From the NCBI GenBank assembly GCA_026874595.1, contig CM049319.1, positions 66,927,917 to 66,991,916 of the forward strand: a DNA stretch of 64,000 bases. Direction: 5' to 3'. A model generated the notes under the pieces. The model worked only from the letters and a program-made list of their open reading frames with translations, did not search any database and had not been told where the DNA came from. The DNA comes from Sipunculus nudus (lineage: Eukaryota > Annelida > Sipuncula > Golfingiida > Sipunculidae). Made by a program: the position numbers and the translations under genes. Positions 35,274 to 46,287 of the stretch are shown piece after piece (within the stretch, counting starts at the first letter, position 1; the number at the start of each line of letters is the position of its first letter).

Positions 35274-36618
35274 ATGGCAGATTTTAAACCTGAGACATTT
35301 GTTGACGATCCCGACCCTGATCAACTTGAACAGTTGACAAAGGAACAGTTGTTGCGTTTGAGACAAAACTGAAAAAAAGCTTTGAGAAAGCCTGGTATCA
35401 TTGCTAAAATCATGCAAGATCTAGTTAGCAAAGGTTTAATTGAAGAGAGTGAAGTTGAAACATCAAAAAATGACAGCCTTGCTATGCAATTAGAATTTAA
35501 AAAGTTGGAAATGCAACATGAGCTAGCATTAAAAGAGTGGGAAGAACGGTTAGAAAGAGAAAGACGAGACAGACTAGAAAAAGAAATAAAAAGGGACAGA
35601 CAAGAAAAAGAAAAGGAATGGAGTTAAAACGACTGGAGTTGGAAAGACTTAGAGTAGAACGTAGTCTTAGTGCTGCCCCAACGCACAGTTTTGATGTTGC
35701 TAAACACATTAGACTTGTCCCATCTTTTCAAGAAAAAGGGGTATATAAATATTTCTTACACTTTGAGAAGGTAGCTGAAAATTTAAAATGGCCTAAAGAA
35801 AATCGGACTATGCTGTTACAAAGTGTATTGACTGGCAAGGCCAGAGAAATTTATACAGAGCTTTCAGTAGAAGCTGCTGCAGACTATGACCTGGTAAAAC
35901 GGTTAATCCTAAAAGGTTATGAGTTAGTTCCAGAGGCTTACCGCCAGAAATTCAGAAATTGGGAAAAGCGCAAAAATCAGACCTACGTCGAATTTGCTAG
36001 CACAAAAGAGCAGTTATTTGATCGCTGGTGTAGTTCTAAAATGTAATGAAAGAATATGACAATTTTCGCCAGTTGATTTTGCTTGGAGAATTTAAGCGCT
36101 GCTTTAACGCAGATGTTAAAACTTTTCTTGATGAGAAAAGTCCTGAAACACTTAACATTGCTGCTCAATAAGCTGATGATTTTTCATTAACACTCAAAAT
36201 GTCCATTACTAGCAAATCATACCAGTCATTCACAAACAAGAATGTAAATCAGTATGGTCAAAAGAAGTTTAAAGCGCAGTCATCCAGTACTAGTAGTCCT
36301 GATAGTTCAGCAAAGTCCATTGCTATACCTCAGTCCACTTCCACTGTGCCCGAGTCCAACCATGGTCAGTAATTTTCAAAGAAAATCTGTAATTACTGCA
36401 AGAAGGAAGGTCATCTAATTTGTGACTACTGGAATCTTGCGAATAAACCAAATAGCAAACCTTCTGGTTTTGTTTCAAAATCTGTGCATAGCATAGTACA
36501 AGAGCCAGGCTCTTTTCATGTAAAGAAGGGGTACAACTCCTTTATGGACTCTAATAAAGATTTTAATACTACGGAGGCCCAAGTGCCGTCTGAATCCAAA
36601 GAAGAATCCGTGGGGTAA
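35274..36618 (+). pseudogene. gag: Retroelement gag (capsid/nucleocapsid), broken
   Basis: Structural protein that packages the element's RNA. The ATG at 35274 opens MADFKPETFVDDPDPDQ, with TGA at codon 33 (35370). A charged coiled-coil stretch (Glu/Arg/Lys-rich, about 35460-35630) follows, then a frame change into a SCAN-like capsid segment (35640-36040) with HIRLVPSFQEKGVYKYFLHF and YVEFASTKEQLFDRWC. A further frame change at ~36046 leads to EYDNFRQLILLGEFKRC, with TAA stops near 36168 and 36370. The zinc knuckle starts at 36388 and reads CNYCKKEGHLICDYW; the last cysteine is displaced compared with the usual CX2CX4HX4C spacing, so zinc binding is probably lost. The last frame ends at 36616-36618. 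Confidence 0.85.
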
Positions 36619-37260
36619 AAACCTCAGTTGATTCCTGCGAGGAATTTGATAAGGCTAGGTCCTTTTAAGACTCCTGCGAGGAGTATTCTCTTGAAAAAGC
36701 TAAGTCCTTTTATGACTCTTGCGAGAGTATTTCAAATGAGGCCAGGTCCTCTCATGACAAACAGAAGTTTGTTTCTGCTGAGGAAAATTCCTCTGTTGAC
36801 TCCAATGAGGAGTTTGATGATAAAAATGATGTAGATTCCTTAAATGACTCTGAAAAAGAGTTTATGACTGACACTGTCAATATCAGTTCTTTGTTTGATG
36901 AAGCTGAGGTGGTAGATTCCTCTCCTGAGTCTGATATGGAATTATTTGAGCCATTCATACATGATTGATTTGTTCCACTTTCAAGGGATTTTTCAGACTC
37001 TACCCCTATTAGAATTATGAGGAACACTGGTTCAGGCCAGACTCTCATGTTAGCAAACAATTTCTAATAGGTACATGCACTTGTTAATGGTGTGTTTTCA
37101 GACAGGCACATTTCAGTTCCGCTTCACAGTATCCAATTTAAGTCAGATTTGATTTCTGGGAATATTACTGTGGACATAATAACTACCTTACCCTTTAAGG
37201 AAATCAGTTGCTACTAGGCAATGAATGTGCAGGTGACAAAGTGTAGTCTGTACCAATAGT
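36619..37260 (+). pseudogene. Retroelement acidic linker and aspartic protease, broken
   Basis: An acidic linker comes first, with about three tandem ~18-residue repeats (DSCEEFDKARSF, DSCEEYSLEKAKSF, DSCESISNEARS) in shifted frames. The protease follows near 37010: IMRNTGSGQTLML holds the retropepsin active site, but the normal DTG triad reads NTG (AAC). Downstream ISVPLHSIQFKSDLISG and, after a frame change, LLGNECAGDKV match the flap and C-terminal part of gypsy proteases. A stop lies just after the active-site segment (TAA near 37065). The enzyme would normally cut Gag-Pol; this copy could not. Confidence 0.78.
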
Positions 37261-37539
37261 GACAGAAAAGCCGTCACTTGATCAGGACACTGATCCGGAA
37301 AGTCAGGAAATTCCTGGTTTGTATCCTTCATGTGCTGTAACTAGATCTATGGCCAAGAAAAACATGAGGATAATGGTCCAGATAATAACACTCTGGGAGT
37401 CACTAGTGACTCGTCTAATGATTAGCCCGTAAAGGATGCAGCATTCGCAAGGTCAGAACTTATCGCGGAACAGCATAAGGACCCTGATATTTCATATTTG
37501 TTTCCCATGGCAGTTTCTTAAGACGAATTGTCACAGAAC

Positions 37540-38484
37540 CCAGTTTGATTCTATGTTAAAAATGGAGTGCTTATGCGTAAATGGCGACCACCTGATGTAT
37601 GCGCTGATGATGAGTGGGCCATTAAACATCGAATAGTAATGCCCAAAAGCTTTCGTGATGAAATTCAAAGCATAGCAAATGAGGCTCCTTTGTCTGGCCA
37701 TTTAGGTATATATAAAACTTATCAGAAAGTTAGTACACACTTCTTTTGACCTAACCTCAGGAAAGATGTTGTACAATATTGTAAATCATGCCATACATGC
37801 CAGATGGTAAGCAAGCCAAATCAGAATCCTCCTAAGGCCCCACTTAGGCCTATTCCTGCTTTCGAGGAACCATTTAGTAGGATTTTTGTTGATTGTGTTG
37901 GACCACTGCCCAAAACAAAATCTGGACATGAATACTTCCTGAAAATTAGGTGCGCATCTACCAGGTTCCCTGAGGCAAAACCATTGCGCAAAATTAATGC
38001 CAAAAGTGTTGTCAAAGCTCTGACCAAGTTTTTTTTTCAACTTTTGGATTACCATAATCCGTCCAGTCGGACAAGGGGTCTAATTTAATGTCTGGCTTAT
38101 TCCAACAAGTTATGCATGAGCTAGATATAAAACAGTACAGCTCTTCGCCATACCATCCTGAAAGTCAGGGCGCCCTTGAGCTTTTTCACCAGACAATAAA
38201 AACATGATTAGGACCTATTGCTATGACACACAGAATGACTGGGATGAAGAAATCCACCTATTGTTGTTTGCTGTCAGAGAATCCTTTCAAGAGTCCTTGG
38301 GTTTCAGTCCCTTTGAACTAGTTTTTGGACTCTCCGTTCGAAGTCCATTGAAATTGTTAAAAAAAAACTCTTGTATGAAAATCGTGATTCTCTTAGTTTA
38401 ACTTCAGTATGTCTCAGACTTTCGCACTAAACTACGCAATGTTTGTGAGATTGCAAAGTCAAATAAAAATCTGCACAAAGGAAA
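37540..38484 (+). pseudogene. Retroelement integrase, N-terminal and catalytic domains, broken
   Basis: Inserts element cDNA into the genome. The zinc-binding HHCC module reads HLGIYKTYQKVSTHFF, then a TGA in place of a residue, then VQYCKSCHTCQ. The catalytic core keeps the first aspartate in FVDCVGPLPK (37891-37893), the second in QSDKGSN (38070-38072, after a frame change), and the glutamate in GALELFHQ (38178-38180). The spacing of 36 codons fits the DX35E pattern. Later pieces (DWDEEIHLLLFAVRESFQES, GFSPFELVFG) follow in a third frame. Just upstream, PSCAVTRSMAKK near 37330 is a typical pol linker. It continues into the GPY/F module of the next entry. Confidence 0.88.
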
Positions 38485-39333
38485 ATGAAAACAAAGTATG
38501 ACAAGCAAAGTGTAAGTAGGACATTCGAGCCTGGTGAAAAGGTCCTTGCCTTACTTCCCATCCCTGGCAGACCTCTGCAAGCTAGGTATTTTGGTCCTTA
38601 CATTGTTGACAAGAAAGTCAGTGATTTAAATTACACACTTTTGACACTAGATAGACGTAAGAAGAAACAACTGTGCCATGTTAACATGTTGAAACCATAT
38701 TATGACAGAAATGGCACATCAGATGTTGTACATAATGTTACTGCTGTAAAGTGTGTAAACACTGACCCTGACCCAGTTAAAGTAGATACTGATTGTAAGT
38801 GTGATGTAGACATTCAGTGCGGTAAAGTACCATTAAAAAACTCAGATGTGCTTATAAACCTGGATGCCCAACTGTCACACTATACCGTACACCAACAACA
38901 AGACCTCAAGAAACTGCTGCGGAAGTATGAACATTTGTTTAGTGACATTCCAACGCGAACTAACATGTTGTACCATGACGTCGATGTTCGCGAGGCAAGC
39001 GCAGTCAAGCAGCATCCATATAGACTGAATCCAGAAAAGCAAAAGTATCTACAGGATGTGATTCAGTATTTGCTGGACAATGATTTTATTGAATCTAGCA
39101 ACAGTAACTGGAGTTCACCATGTATTCTTGTGCCAAAACCTGATAGAAGTTACCGTATGTGCACATATTATCGAAAACTGAACTCTGTCACCAAGACTGA
39201 CACGTTCCCGATTCCGAGGATCGATGATTGTATTAATAGAGTCGGTAGCTCCAGATATGTCTCCAAGTTTGACTTCCTAAAAGGATTCTGGCAAGTTCCG
39301 CTGACAGAACAAGCTGACAGTCCGCATTTGTGA
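38485..39333 (+). CDS. pol: Integrase GPY/F module fused to reverse transcriptase N-terminal half
   Basis: An uninterrupted 282-residue frame. Residues ~20-75 are the GPY/F module of gypsy integrases (FEPGEKVLALLPIPGRP, ARYFGPYIVDKK, HVNMLKPYY). Residues ~165-282 are the reverse transcriptase fingers and palm: LDNDFIESSNSNWSSPCILV, PKPDRSYRMCTYYRKLN (a Tyr where CVDYR usually has Asp), PIPRIDDCINRVG, and SKFDFLKGFWQVPL, with Asp ~263 as the first catalytic residue. The frame ends in TGA at 39331. Because integrase and RT share one frame in this order, the IN-RT arrangement is not a later rearrangement. The first ATG shown is a frame start and not a true initiation site. Confidence 0.9.
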   Translation: MKTKYDKQSVSRTFEPGEKVLALLPIPGRPLQARYFGPYIVDKKVSDLNYTLLTLDRRKKKQLCHVNMLKPYYDRNGTSDVVHNVTAVKCVNTDPDPVKVDTDCKCDVDIQCGKVPLKNSDVLINLDAQLSHYTVHQQQDLKKLLRKYEHLFSDIPTRTNMLYHDVDVREASAVKQHPYRLNPEKQKYLQDVIQYLLDNDFIESSNSNWSSPCILVPKPDRSYRMCTYYRKLNSVTKTDTFPIPRIDDCINRVGSSRYVSKFDFLKGFWQVPLTEQADSPHL

Positions 39334-39620
39334 CGCCATAAGGACTGTACCAGTATAAAGTCATGCCGTTTGGCATGAAGAACTCGCCAGCCACGTTCTA
39401 GCGCCTCATCCATATGGTTGTCAAGGACATTCAGGGCTGCGACGCATATATTGATGACCTCATCGTGTACAGCGACACCTGGGAGAAATATCTGCAAATT
39501 CTTCGCGACCTCTTCGAAAGACTCAGCTAAGCACGTCTGACCATAAACTTATGCGTTTTCTTTGGTATGGTTGGATACAACAGGAAGTTTTGTCCAAATT
39601 TGTTAAAGAAGAAACAAAAG
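39334..39620 (+). pseudogene. Reverse transcriptase palm and thumb remnant
   Basis: Continues the previous frame after a TGA and a shift: GLYQYKVMPFGMKNSPATF then a TAG, then CDAYIDDLIVYSDTWEKYL. YIDD (39447-39458) is the catalytic motif. After LFERLS and another stop, TINLCVFFGMVGYNRKFCPN joins two segments that are about 35-40 residues apart in related enzymes, so a deletion has removed most of the thumb. This follows from the family's usual layout. Confidence 0.82.
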
Positions 39621-39660
39621 TATTTTCTGAAATGTTCAGTGTGAAAATGCATTTCAGAAT

Positions 39661-40092
39661 TTGAAAGCAATTCTGCAAAGTTCACTAGTTTTAGCAGCTC
39701 CAGACTTTTCTGTACCTTTTAAGTTAGCTGTAGATGCCAGCGATACTGCTGCTGGTGCTGTGTTGTTACAAGAAGGCAATGATGGCATAGATCATCCAAT
39801 TTGTTATTTCTCAAGAAAGTTTAATGCAAACCAGAAAAACTACTGCACCATTGAAAAAGAAGGTTTGGCTTTGATTTTTGCATTGCAACATTTTGAAGTT
39901 TGTGTTACTTCATCAGTCAGGCCTATCATTGTCTTCAGTGATCACAATCCCCTCACGTTCATGAACAAGTTGAAGTGTAAAAATCAAAGATTGTTTAGAT
40001 GGAGTTTGTTCTTTCAGAATAACGACTTTGAAATCAAACACATTAAAGGGAAAGACAATGTACATGCTGATTGTTTATCGAGATGTTTATGA
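39661..40092 (+). CDS. Retroelement RNase H domain, intact frame
   Basis: 143 codons with no stop, the best preserved domain of the element. RNase H removes the RNA strand of RNA-DNA hybrids during cDNA synthesis. Visible active-site residues are Asp25 in KLAVDASDTAAGAVL, Glu67 in IEKEGLALIFALQHF, Asp94 in VFSDHNPLTF and Asp137 in NVHADCLSR. The frame begins in the connection region (ILQSSLVLAAPDF) without an ATG, since it is normally part of a polyprotein. It ends with TGA at 40090-40092, about 120 bp before the polypurine tract, as expected if RNase H is the last pol domain. This supports the integrase having been upstream originally. Confidence 0.88.
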   Translation: MKAILQSSLVLAAPDFSVPFKLAVDASDTAAGAVLLQEGNDGIDHPICYFSRKFNANQKNYCTIEKEGLALIFALQHFEVCVTSSVRPIIVFSDHNPLTFMNKLKCKNQRLFRWSLFFQNNDFEIKHIKGKDNVHADCLSRCL

Positions 40093-40211
40093 AATGTTGT
40101 AAACAGGATGTTTATGTGATGTTGGAAATAAGATGATTTTTGAGATGTTGTAAAAATTTAGTGATTGTGATCGCAAAAAGAAAGTTTTCCGAGAAAACTT
40201 TCTTTTTTCTT

Positions 40212-40224
40212 ACAGGAGGAGGAG
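40212..40224 (+). promoter_or_regulatory. Polypurine tract
   Basis: ACAGGAGGAGGAG immediately before the 3' LTR TGTTACAG. It is the primer site for plus-strand DNA synthesis in LTR retrotransposons. Confidence 0.8.
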
Positions 40225-41026
40225 TGTTACAGTTGCCCTTTTTATTGTGTGACACGGGCGTAACTCGTGTTGTTGTTGCACTCTATGTTTAATCCGTACT
40301 GGTCGAACTCTCGTTGTCATGCTAGCTAGTGGCTTTCTCGCCTGGCCGAGGTCCGTGTGGACCCTGATATGTAGAGACACACACAGCGATGTTCTTCTAG
40401 ATGATTCCTGTAACGCGTGTTTACTGTGTTGCGTTAGATTCTTCGAATGTTCGATAAATAGAAGCTTCTCGGCTTGGGGTGAAAAGGTATATAAAGGGGC
40501 TGTGTTTTAGAGCCGAGAGAAAGCAGCAGAGAAAATTCCAGCTGACGCAGAAGCGTGTGTGTCAGGTTTTGGGACCTTATCCGATGAGTGCGACAATTAT
40601 AGTTTTTTCAGACTTTCTCCTGGATTTTGTGACGAGTCTTGTTTGGACTTCAGTTTACTTTCTGGATTGTTTCTAGAGCTTTACACTGTACTGTCATTCT
40701 CCGAGAGTATACATTCAAAGAACTTATCGTTGTGACAGTGGTGGTACCCAGGTACTGGGCACATTGTTTGTTTACTGTTTGATTGTATTGATTTGTTGTT
40801 ATACCGCTGTTATACTGTTTAAATGTATTGACTTAGTGTATTGAAATGTTAGTGTTGTTTTAAGAATAAATTATAGTTATTTGTTAACAAAAAGCACTGA
40901 ATTCTTTATTCATTCCCCCAGATATTTCCCGCTGCCTAGTGTTACATAATCTGATTTTTTTATCTCCATTACATAATTTTGTGTTCATCACACATACGTG
41001 AGCTGTTTATATTAGGTTCCGTAACA
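40225..41026 (+). repeat. 3' LTR
   Basis: 802 bp, TGTTACAG to CGTAACA. It contains TATATAAA (40488-40495) and AATAAA (40865-40870). It is clearly the same family as the 826-bp solo LTR, with scattered substitutions and small indels (for example a shorter region after CGGGCGTAACTC). The right ATAT target copy follows. Frames at 40319-40510 and 40479-40676 are LTR sequence. Confidence 0.92.
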
Positions 41027-41203
41027 ATATTTATACTATGAAGGAAAACAACACTGTAAATTCTCAACAGTCTGTTTCACGGGATGCGACCCGATCATCA
41101 GGTGAATGTGGTTAGAATGAAAGTTGTTTTTCTTCAGCGTTAAACCGCTCTGGCCTAGTCTGTAGGCCATGGAGCACTTTACAACGGAGGGTAGTTCTAC
41201 CTT

Positions 41204-41204
<1 letters not shown>

Positions 41205-41276
<72 letters not shown>
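41205..41276. repeat. Compound (TA)n(GA)n microsatellite
   Basis: A TA run to about 41249 followed directly by GAGAGA to 41276. Confidence 0.95.
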
Positions 41277-41282
<6 letters not shown>

Positions 41283-43659
41283 CAGGGGTAAGTTTCTTTA
41301 AAACTCGGCATCTCTTTTGTGTGGTTGTGATACTCGGTTTTGTGATGCGTGTATTTTGGGTTGTAGACCGAATGGATCACAGTTGAGTCTTGTAGGTATA
41401 GCTAACCATCCTCTTTTGCCAAAAAAAAAAAATAACTGGCAACTGACCCTTACATTTCATTATATTTACTTAATCATATGGTCACACGGTATTTATGATT
41501 TAATCAGATATTTTATCTTTAGTAACTGTTATGTTGACGAAATCAGCTTCAAATGGCTTTTTTTAATACAAGGTTATGCATGTGCGATACATTATAAGAT
41601 TCAACTAAGATATATTCTATAAATAATATACATTATGTCACACAGATACATAAGCTACACTTTAGCAGATGCTTTATATAACTAAGTTACTTAATCTGAC
41701 AAAGATCCATGATACGTCTATAATGTATTTTATGACATATCCTCGCACATGATAAAAAGGGGAAAATAAGAGCTTGGCTCATCATGAAGAAATGTTTCAT
41801 CACTGCGTGCTCAGATTTATTTTATGCTTATTTTAAAGGGCTATTGAATGCAGTACAAATGACTCTGCATATCTATTTGTCTTGCATACGACAACGTCGA
41901 TTATATAAGCAATGTGAGGGATGGTACATATAATCGTATTATTTATGTCGAATTTTGTGATGTTCATTATAGACATTGACTAATATAAACAGATCACAAA
42001 TATAATTTTTTAACTTGAACATCCATCAATAAATACTGCAGGAAATAGCAGAAATGCCTGATATATAGTGTTATAAAACGGGAGTCTTCCTGCTTATATC
42101 AAACACAAATTCAATTCGGGTGGTATTTACTGCGTTTATATACGTTATTATTAGCTTTCCTGGCTATCCAATAATCTATGTAGGTCTGTGACCACGAGGA
42201 GTTTGTAGTGCTTCTCTGTAGGCCTACATAGATATAAAAAGATATACATAAACTGCAGGTGTAGTCGTGCTGTATCGTATTACAGGTCCAGACTATCAGT
42301 ATCAGGTTTCGTAAAGCTTTGCAATAATCTTATGTCAAGCTAAAACCGTCCCGCAGTAAATCTTTTAATAAAATGTCAATGGGCAGTGAAAGTAACATAT
42401 TAACATGGTGACCAAATGTGAATGCTAGACTTCCTTGCAAATGTAAATTTACTGTGGGGCTATTATTAAATAGCGAGGAGGGCGATACCTTTTAAGCATG
42501 GACAGAAGACCTAGATTTTAGTGAATAGGCCAATTTGGTAAATATCAGTCTCGAAAATTTCATTTGCCTTAAGGTTAAAACCTTAAATATAAAATCTATT
42601 CAAAACTTTTTTTTAGATGCATATAAGGCCCCAAAAAGTATACATACTTTTTAACCAGATACGGATCACTTTCAAATGGTTTACGATATTCTTGATGAGA
42701 TTTTGTACATGACCTTTAGCAACCAGTACAAGCAATCCATGTTTTAGTTGGCTTATTTCAAACTACCTGATCATATCTTAAACCCGTTTTTCCCCTCGAA
42801 AAAAAGCAGTATTTGAATTATGGGTTTTTGCCAGGAATGCTCTCTCAAATGCTGTCGCCAATAAAGGGTTAAAGGATAAAGCAAGCAAAATATTTCTAAG
42901 CAATATGCTGTCATGTTTTTACTTATACATTTACTATTATGGCTGCTCCTTCCTTAAAAATATTCACTAAAAGACTAAATAAAATTTCATAGCGATAATG
43001 TTGGTTGCAAATTGTTTGTGGCCATAATACTATACAAGGTCTAGAATTATTTTTTTACATGCAAATGGGAGTATTAAATCAAGCATAACACAGAGAACCC
43101 CACCTGTCTATACTGCATTTGGTTTCATGATTGACAGGTGATGGTCCATATATCAAACATATCAATATGGACATTTTCCACGACCACGCGCAATGCGGGG
43201 ACAATTTTATGTATTTGGGTTATGAGGACTATTAACGTGCTGATGGGAATTTTTAATGACATGTTTGTGCAAATCAATAATTGCCTTAAAATATCCCCTA
43301 ATTTGCATTGGTTTTATATTATATTTAAAGTTGCAGCTGTACGGACAAATTCATTTGCTCATACCAATTTATTTTCGGAAGAATAATCATTAGGAGGATG
43401 AAGTCAACTAGAATCCTGAACCAGCTTCACACAACTCCGTTTTAGGACTGTCAGGTTAAATACAGCTCGCACAAATCGCAGATTTCCCCAGCACTCACGG
43501 CTTACGGGGTCACAAAAAGACATGTTTACTCGTATTCGGTGGAAATATAATAATCAGCCGTAATTCCAGTAAACTAAGTCACGATCTTCCTGCCTATCGT
43601 TCATCGATTTATCTCATTATGGAAACAATTTTGCGTATTCTTTAACCGAACAAATTTGA
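41277..43659. other. Unannotated AT-rich stretch
   Basis: Contains a short palindrome (ATCTATGTAGG near 42174, CCTACATAGAT near 42223). No gene is supported. The 101-codon frame at 41317-41622 and the 82-codon frame at 43138-43386 have no domains. Confidence 0.45.
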
Positions 43660-43760
43660 GTTCCCGCGAGGAGGTTCGAACCCATGACCTTGATACATAA
43701 CTATCCCATATATCATAACTACTAAGTGTTTTACCAGGGGAAGCACCACCATATCTGGAA
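43660..43760 (-). mobile_element. tRNA-like SINE head or degenerate tRNA, minus strand
   Basis: On the minus strand GGTCATGGGTTCGAACCTCC contains a perfect box B (GGTTCGAACC). About 60 bp upstream lies the weak box A-like GGTGGTGCTTCCCCTGG. The acceptor arms do not pair well, so a functional tRNA is unlikely. No target duplication was found. Confidence 0.5.
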
Positions 43761-45954
43761 TAGTCATAAGAATTGCCTTTATGAAAGAATCCAGCTCATA
43801 TGTTGTAAAGCCACTATAAATAAAGGCTGCATATGTTTTAATATGCTGTGTTATGTAATCTTATATTTATTTCAATAAAATTTTTTGTCGCATGTCATGT
43901 TACGTATTGTCATTGTATATTATGTTGTTCTCCCAAATGCTATGCTATGCTGATTAATGTCATGTCATACCATATTAGTAGCGGCCCGTCCAAGCCGGTG
44001 CTTATCACTGGGTTCCTCCATCTCTAGACGCTGCCGAACGCCACGATCTGCGCCATAGAGAGGACCTAGTACATGTTTTTATAATTATTTGTACAATGCA
44101 TGTAAAAAAATGTTTAAAGTTATACATTATTTCAAATGACATTATAGGACCACCACAACATGGTGTATTGTAGCATGTACTATATTATAAAATGATATAG
44201 TGAAGTATATTACGGCATGCTTTAGTCTATCAAGTACTGGTACATATTCATTTATATTGTGGCTTTTTATATAGTATACAATATAACACATTTAATATAA
44301 TGTAATATAAAGAAATATAATAAAATATTATGATAATAAAATATATTAGAACCTCTGCAAAGTTTGAATCAGATACAGTACTTTTTTCATTCTACAAAAT
44401 TCCATTTTTATGTTTTGATATCTCAAAGTGGATAAATTATTAAATTAAATTTCTGAAATTTAACTTGAGAATGTTTTTTATATCCTACACATGGAAAAGA
44501 CATTGTTAACGTGCATAATCGCATAATCACTTTCCATTTCAATCTTGACTTCAAGCCGGGTAGTTTAGTTATGATACTCCACCATGAGGGAGAACTATAT
44601 TGTTTCCAGTTCAATAAAGCATATGTACTGAAGTTATATGTCTCTGATCATTACTGGTCATACTCTGGCTATGACACATCATACGGTAGCACTCATTGTT
44701 AATTCATTGAGTAACAAAACTGCTTGAAGAGTAGTTTAAGACGAGTCGCAACATATTGAAGGATTGATGGAGGTCCGTAACCCGTGACAACCATCCAATT
44801 CACTGAACTGTCGGCCAGTTAATTGAAGTGGAAAGGGGTCGCTGATAGGTTAAACCGTGCATTAAATGTACCATTGAAAGCACCCACTACATTTTGATTT
44901 ATTTAATAGCCCCGAAACGTCTCTTCTCGCCAAATCACGATCTACTAAAGACACTCAAACGAGAATAAACGCTGGGGCAACTATTTATGTGTTTTACTAT
45001 CAGGTAAATGCTCTCTATATTGAAAACGGGGAAAATATATCTTTATAGCTGTGCTCTGTATGTTGCGTATCCCTTTCCTCCGTCGATATGCATTATCATG
45101 AGTTAATGGTGCTTGTCACGTGAACTCGTAACTTCCGTTTCATGGGTGTTACAAAATATTGCTTTCCAAAGGTTTTAGCCCTGGATTATGATATAGTGGT
45201 ACGGTATTCTTTTATTTAATCACACCTTTAATGGATGCCTAATGTCACGTGGTCTGTCTTTACCGTTAATGCTTTTCCTGAGCAGCTGTATTCAGTGTCA
45301 TACCGCTTTATGGTATGTGTCTTTTGGACAACAAACCGACCGACTTGAACGATACAGACCTTTAACACCTGTAAGGTTAGTTGTACGTTTCCGTATTGAG
45401 TCGTGATAGGGTAATGCGTGGAAAATAGTCCCGCCGGAAGTTGCTTCAAGGGAACCTTTTACATTTTTACATCAAAATATATATCCTGAATGAGAAGATA
45501 AAATTAGTAAAATAAAGACGAAGAGTTTCCTTGAAACAGGAAAGAGGAAAGAGGTTTATATTCTTACATCCAAAGTTCTAAATCAAAATCCGCTGACATT
45601 CGTTGAAATGTTTCTATATATTCAGGCTTAAATATGCTGGAGAATACATAATTCAACTGGGGGCCCAAATATCTTGTGACTGAGCCGTATTTGTCTATAA
45701 GGATATTTTATATTTTTTTCCATAAATATGGTTCCTATGGTCCTGCACCCTATATAGTATCAATATAATTAGACAGTCTCAAAATACAGGGGGAAAATGT
45801 ATAAAAAAATATAAAAAAATACAAATGACGTCGCAAGTCCCCCAGACCAGAAGAAACCAGTCATAATCTATTTACACACTAGGGACACTAGCTGAAACCA
45901 CGGTTGAGAACTGACATAACTGCTCTTATTTGAATGTCTCATAAGTAGAAAATA
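43761..45954. other. Unannotated AT-rich stretch
   Basis: No supported gene. Frames at 44423-44702 oppose each other on the two strands. Confidence 0.45.
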
Positions 45955-46060
45955 AAATCGTAAAAAAATAGAAAAAAAATACAGGTAGCGCCACCAGTTT
46001 TAAAGACCTGACAAAACTAGTGATGGTCATATTCAAGGCAGGATCCTCTTGACAGGAAGG
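45955..46060 (-). repeat. Fragment of the ~340-bp repeat family, minus strand
   Basis: ATACAGGTAGCGCCACCAGT is the reverse complement of the ACTGGTGGCGCTACCTGTAT segment near 7725, preceded by the A-rich counterpart of the T-run. A weaker similar piece lies near 45785-45840. Confidence 0.65.
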
Positions 46061-46208
46061 ATATAGAACGCAGTTTCAGGTTTCCAAGAATAGTTTATTG
46101 ACCTTACCTAGAAGTTTCTTGTATGGGGTCAGTGGTATACCTCAGTTGACTTTCAGTCAGTTGAGTTAAACAACTCTTGTGAACACACACACACATACAC
46201 ACATATAT

Positions 46209-46216
<8 letters not shown>

Positions 46217-46284
<68 letters not shown>
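46217..46284. repeat. (AT)n microsatellite
   Basis: Long AT run preceded by ACACACAC/ATACAT sequence. The Tyr/Ile repeat frame across it is an artefact. Confidence 0.95.

Positions 46285-46287
<3 letters not shown>

Larger units (their letters stand above)
35102..41026 (+). mobile_element. Decayed Ty3/gypsy-type LTR retrotransposon with IN before RT (Gmr1-like)
   Basis: A 5.9-kb element from TGTTACAGG to CGTAACA, flanked by ATAT at 35098-35101 and 41027-41030. Domain order on the plus strand: truncated 5' LTR, gag with zinc knuckle, protease, integrase (HHCC, DDE, GPY/F), reverse transcriptase, RNase H, polypurine tract, 3' LTR. Ordinary gypsy elements have integrase last. Integrase-first order with gypsy-type sequences defines the Gmr1 group, first reported from deuterostomes as I recall. 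Many stops, frameshifts and deletions plus the loss of most of the 5' LTR and the primer-binding site show it is dead. The LTR family also occurs at 19464-20289 and 25535-25748. Confidence 0.9.
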
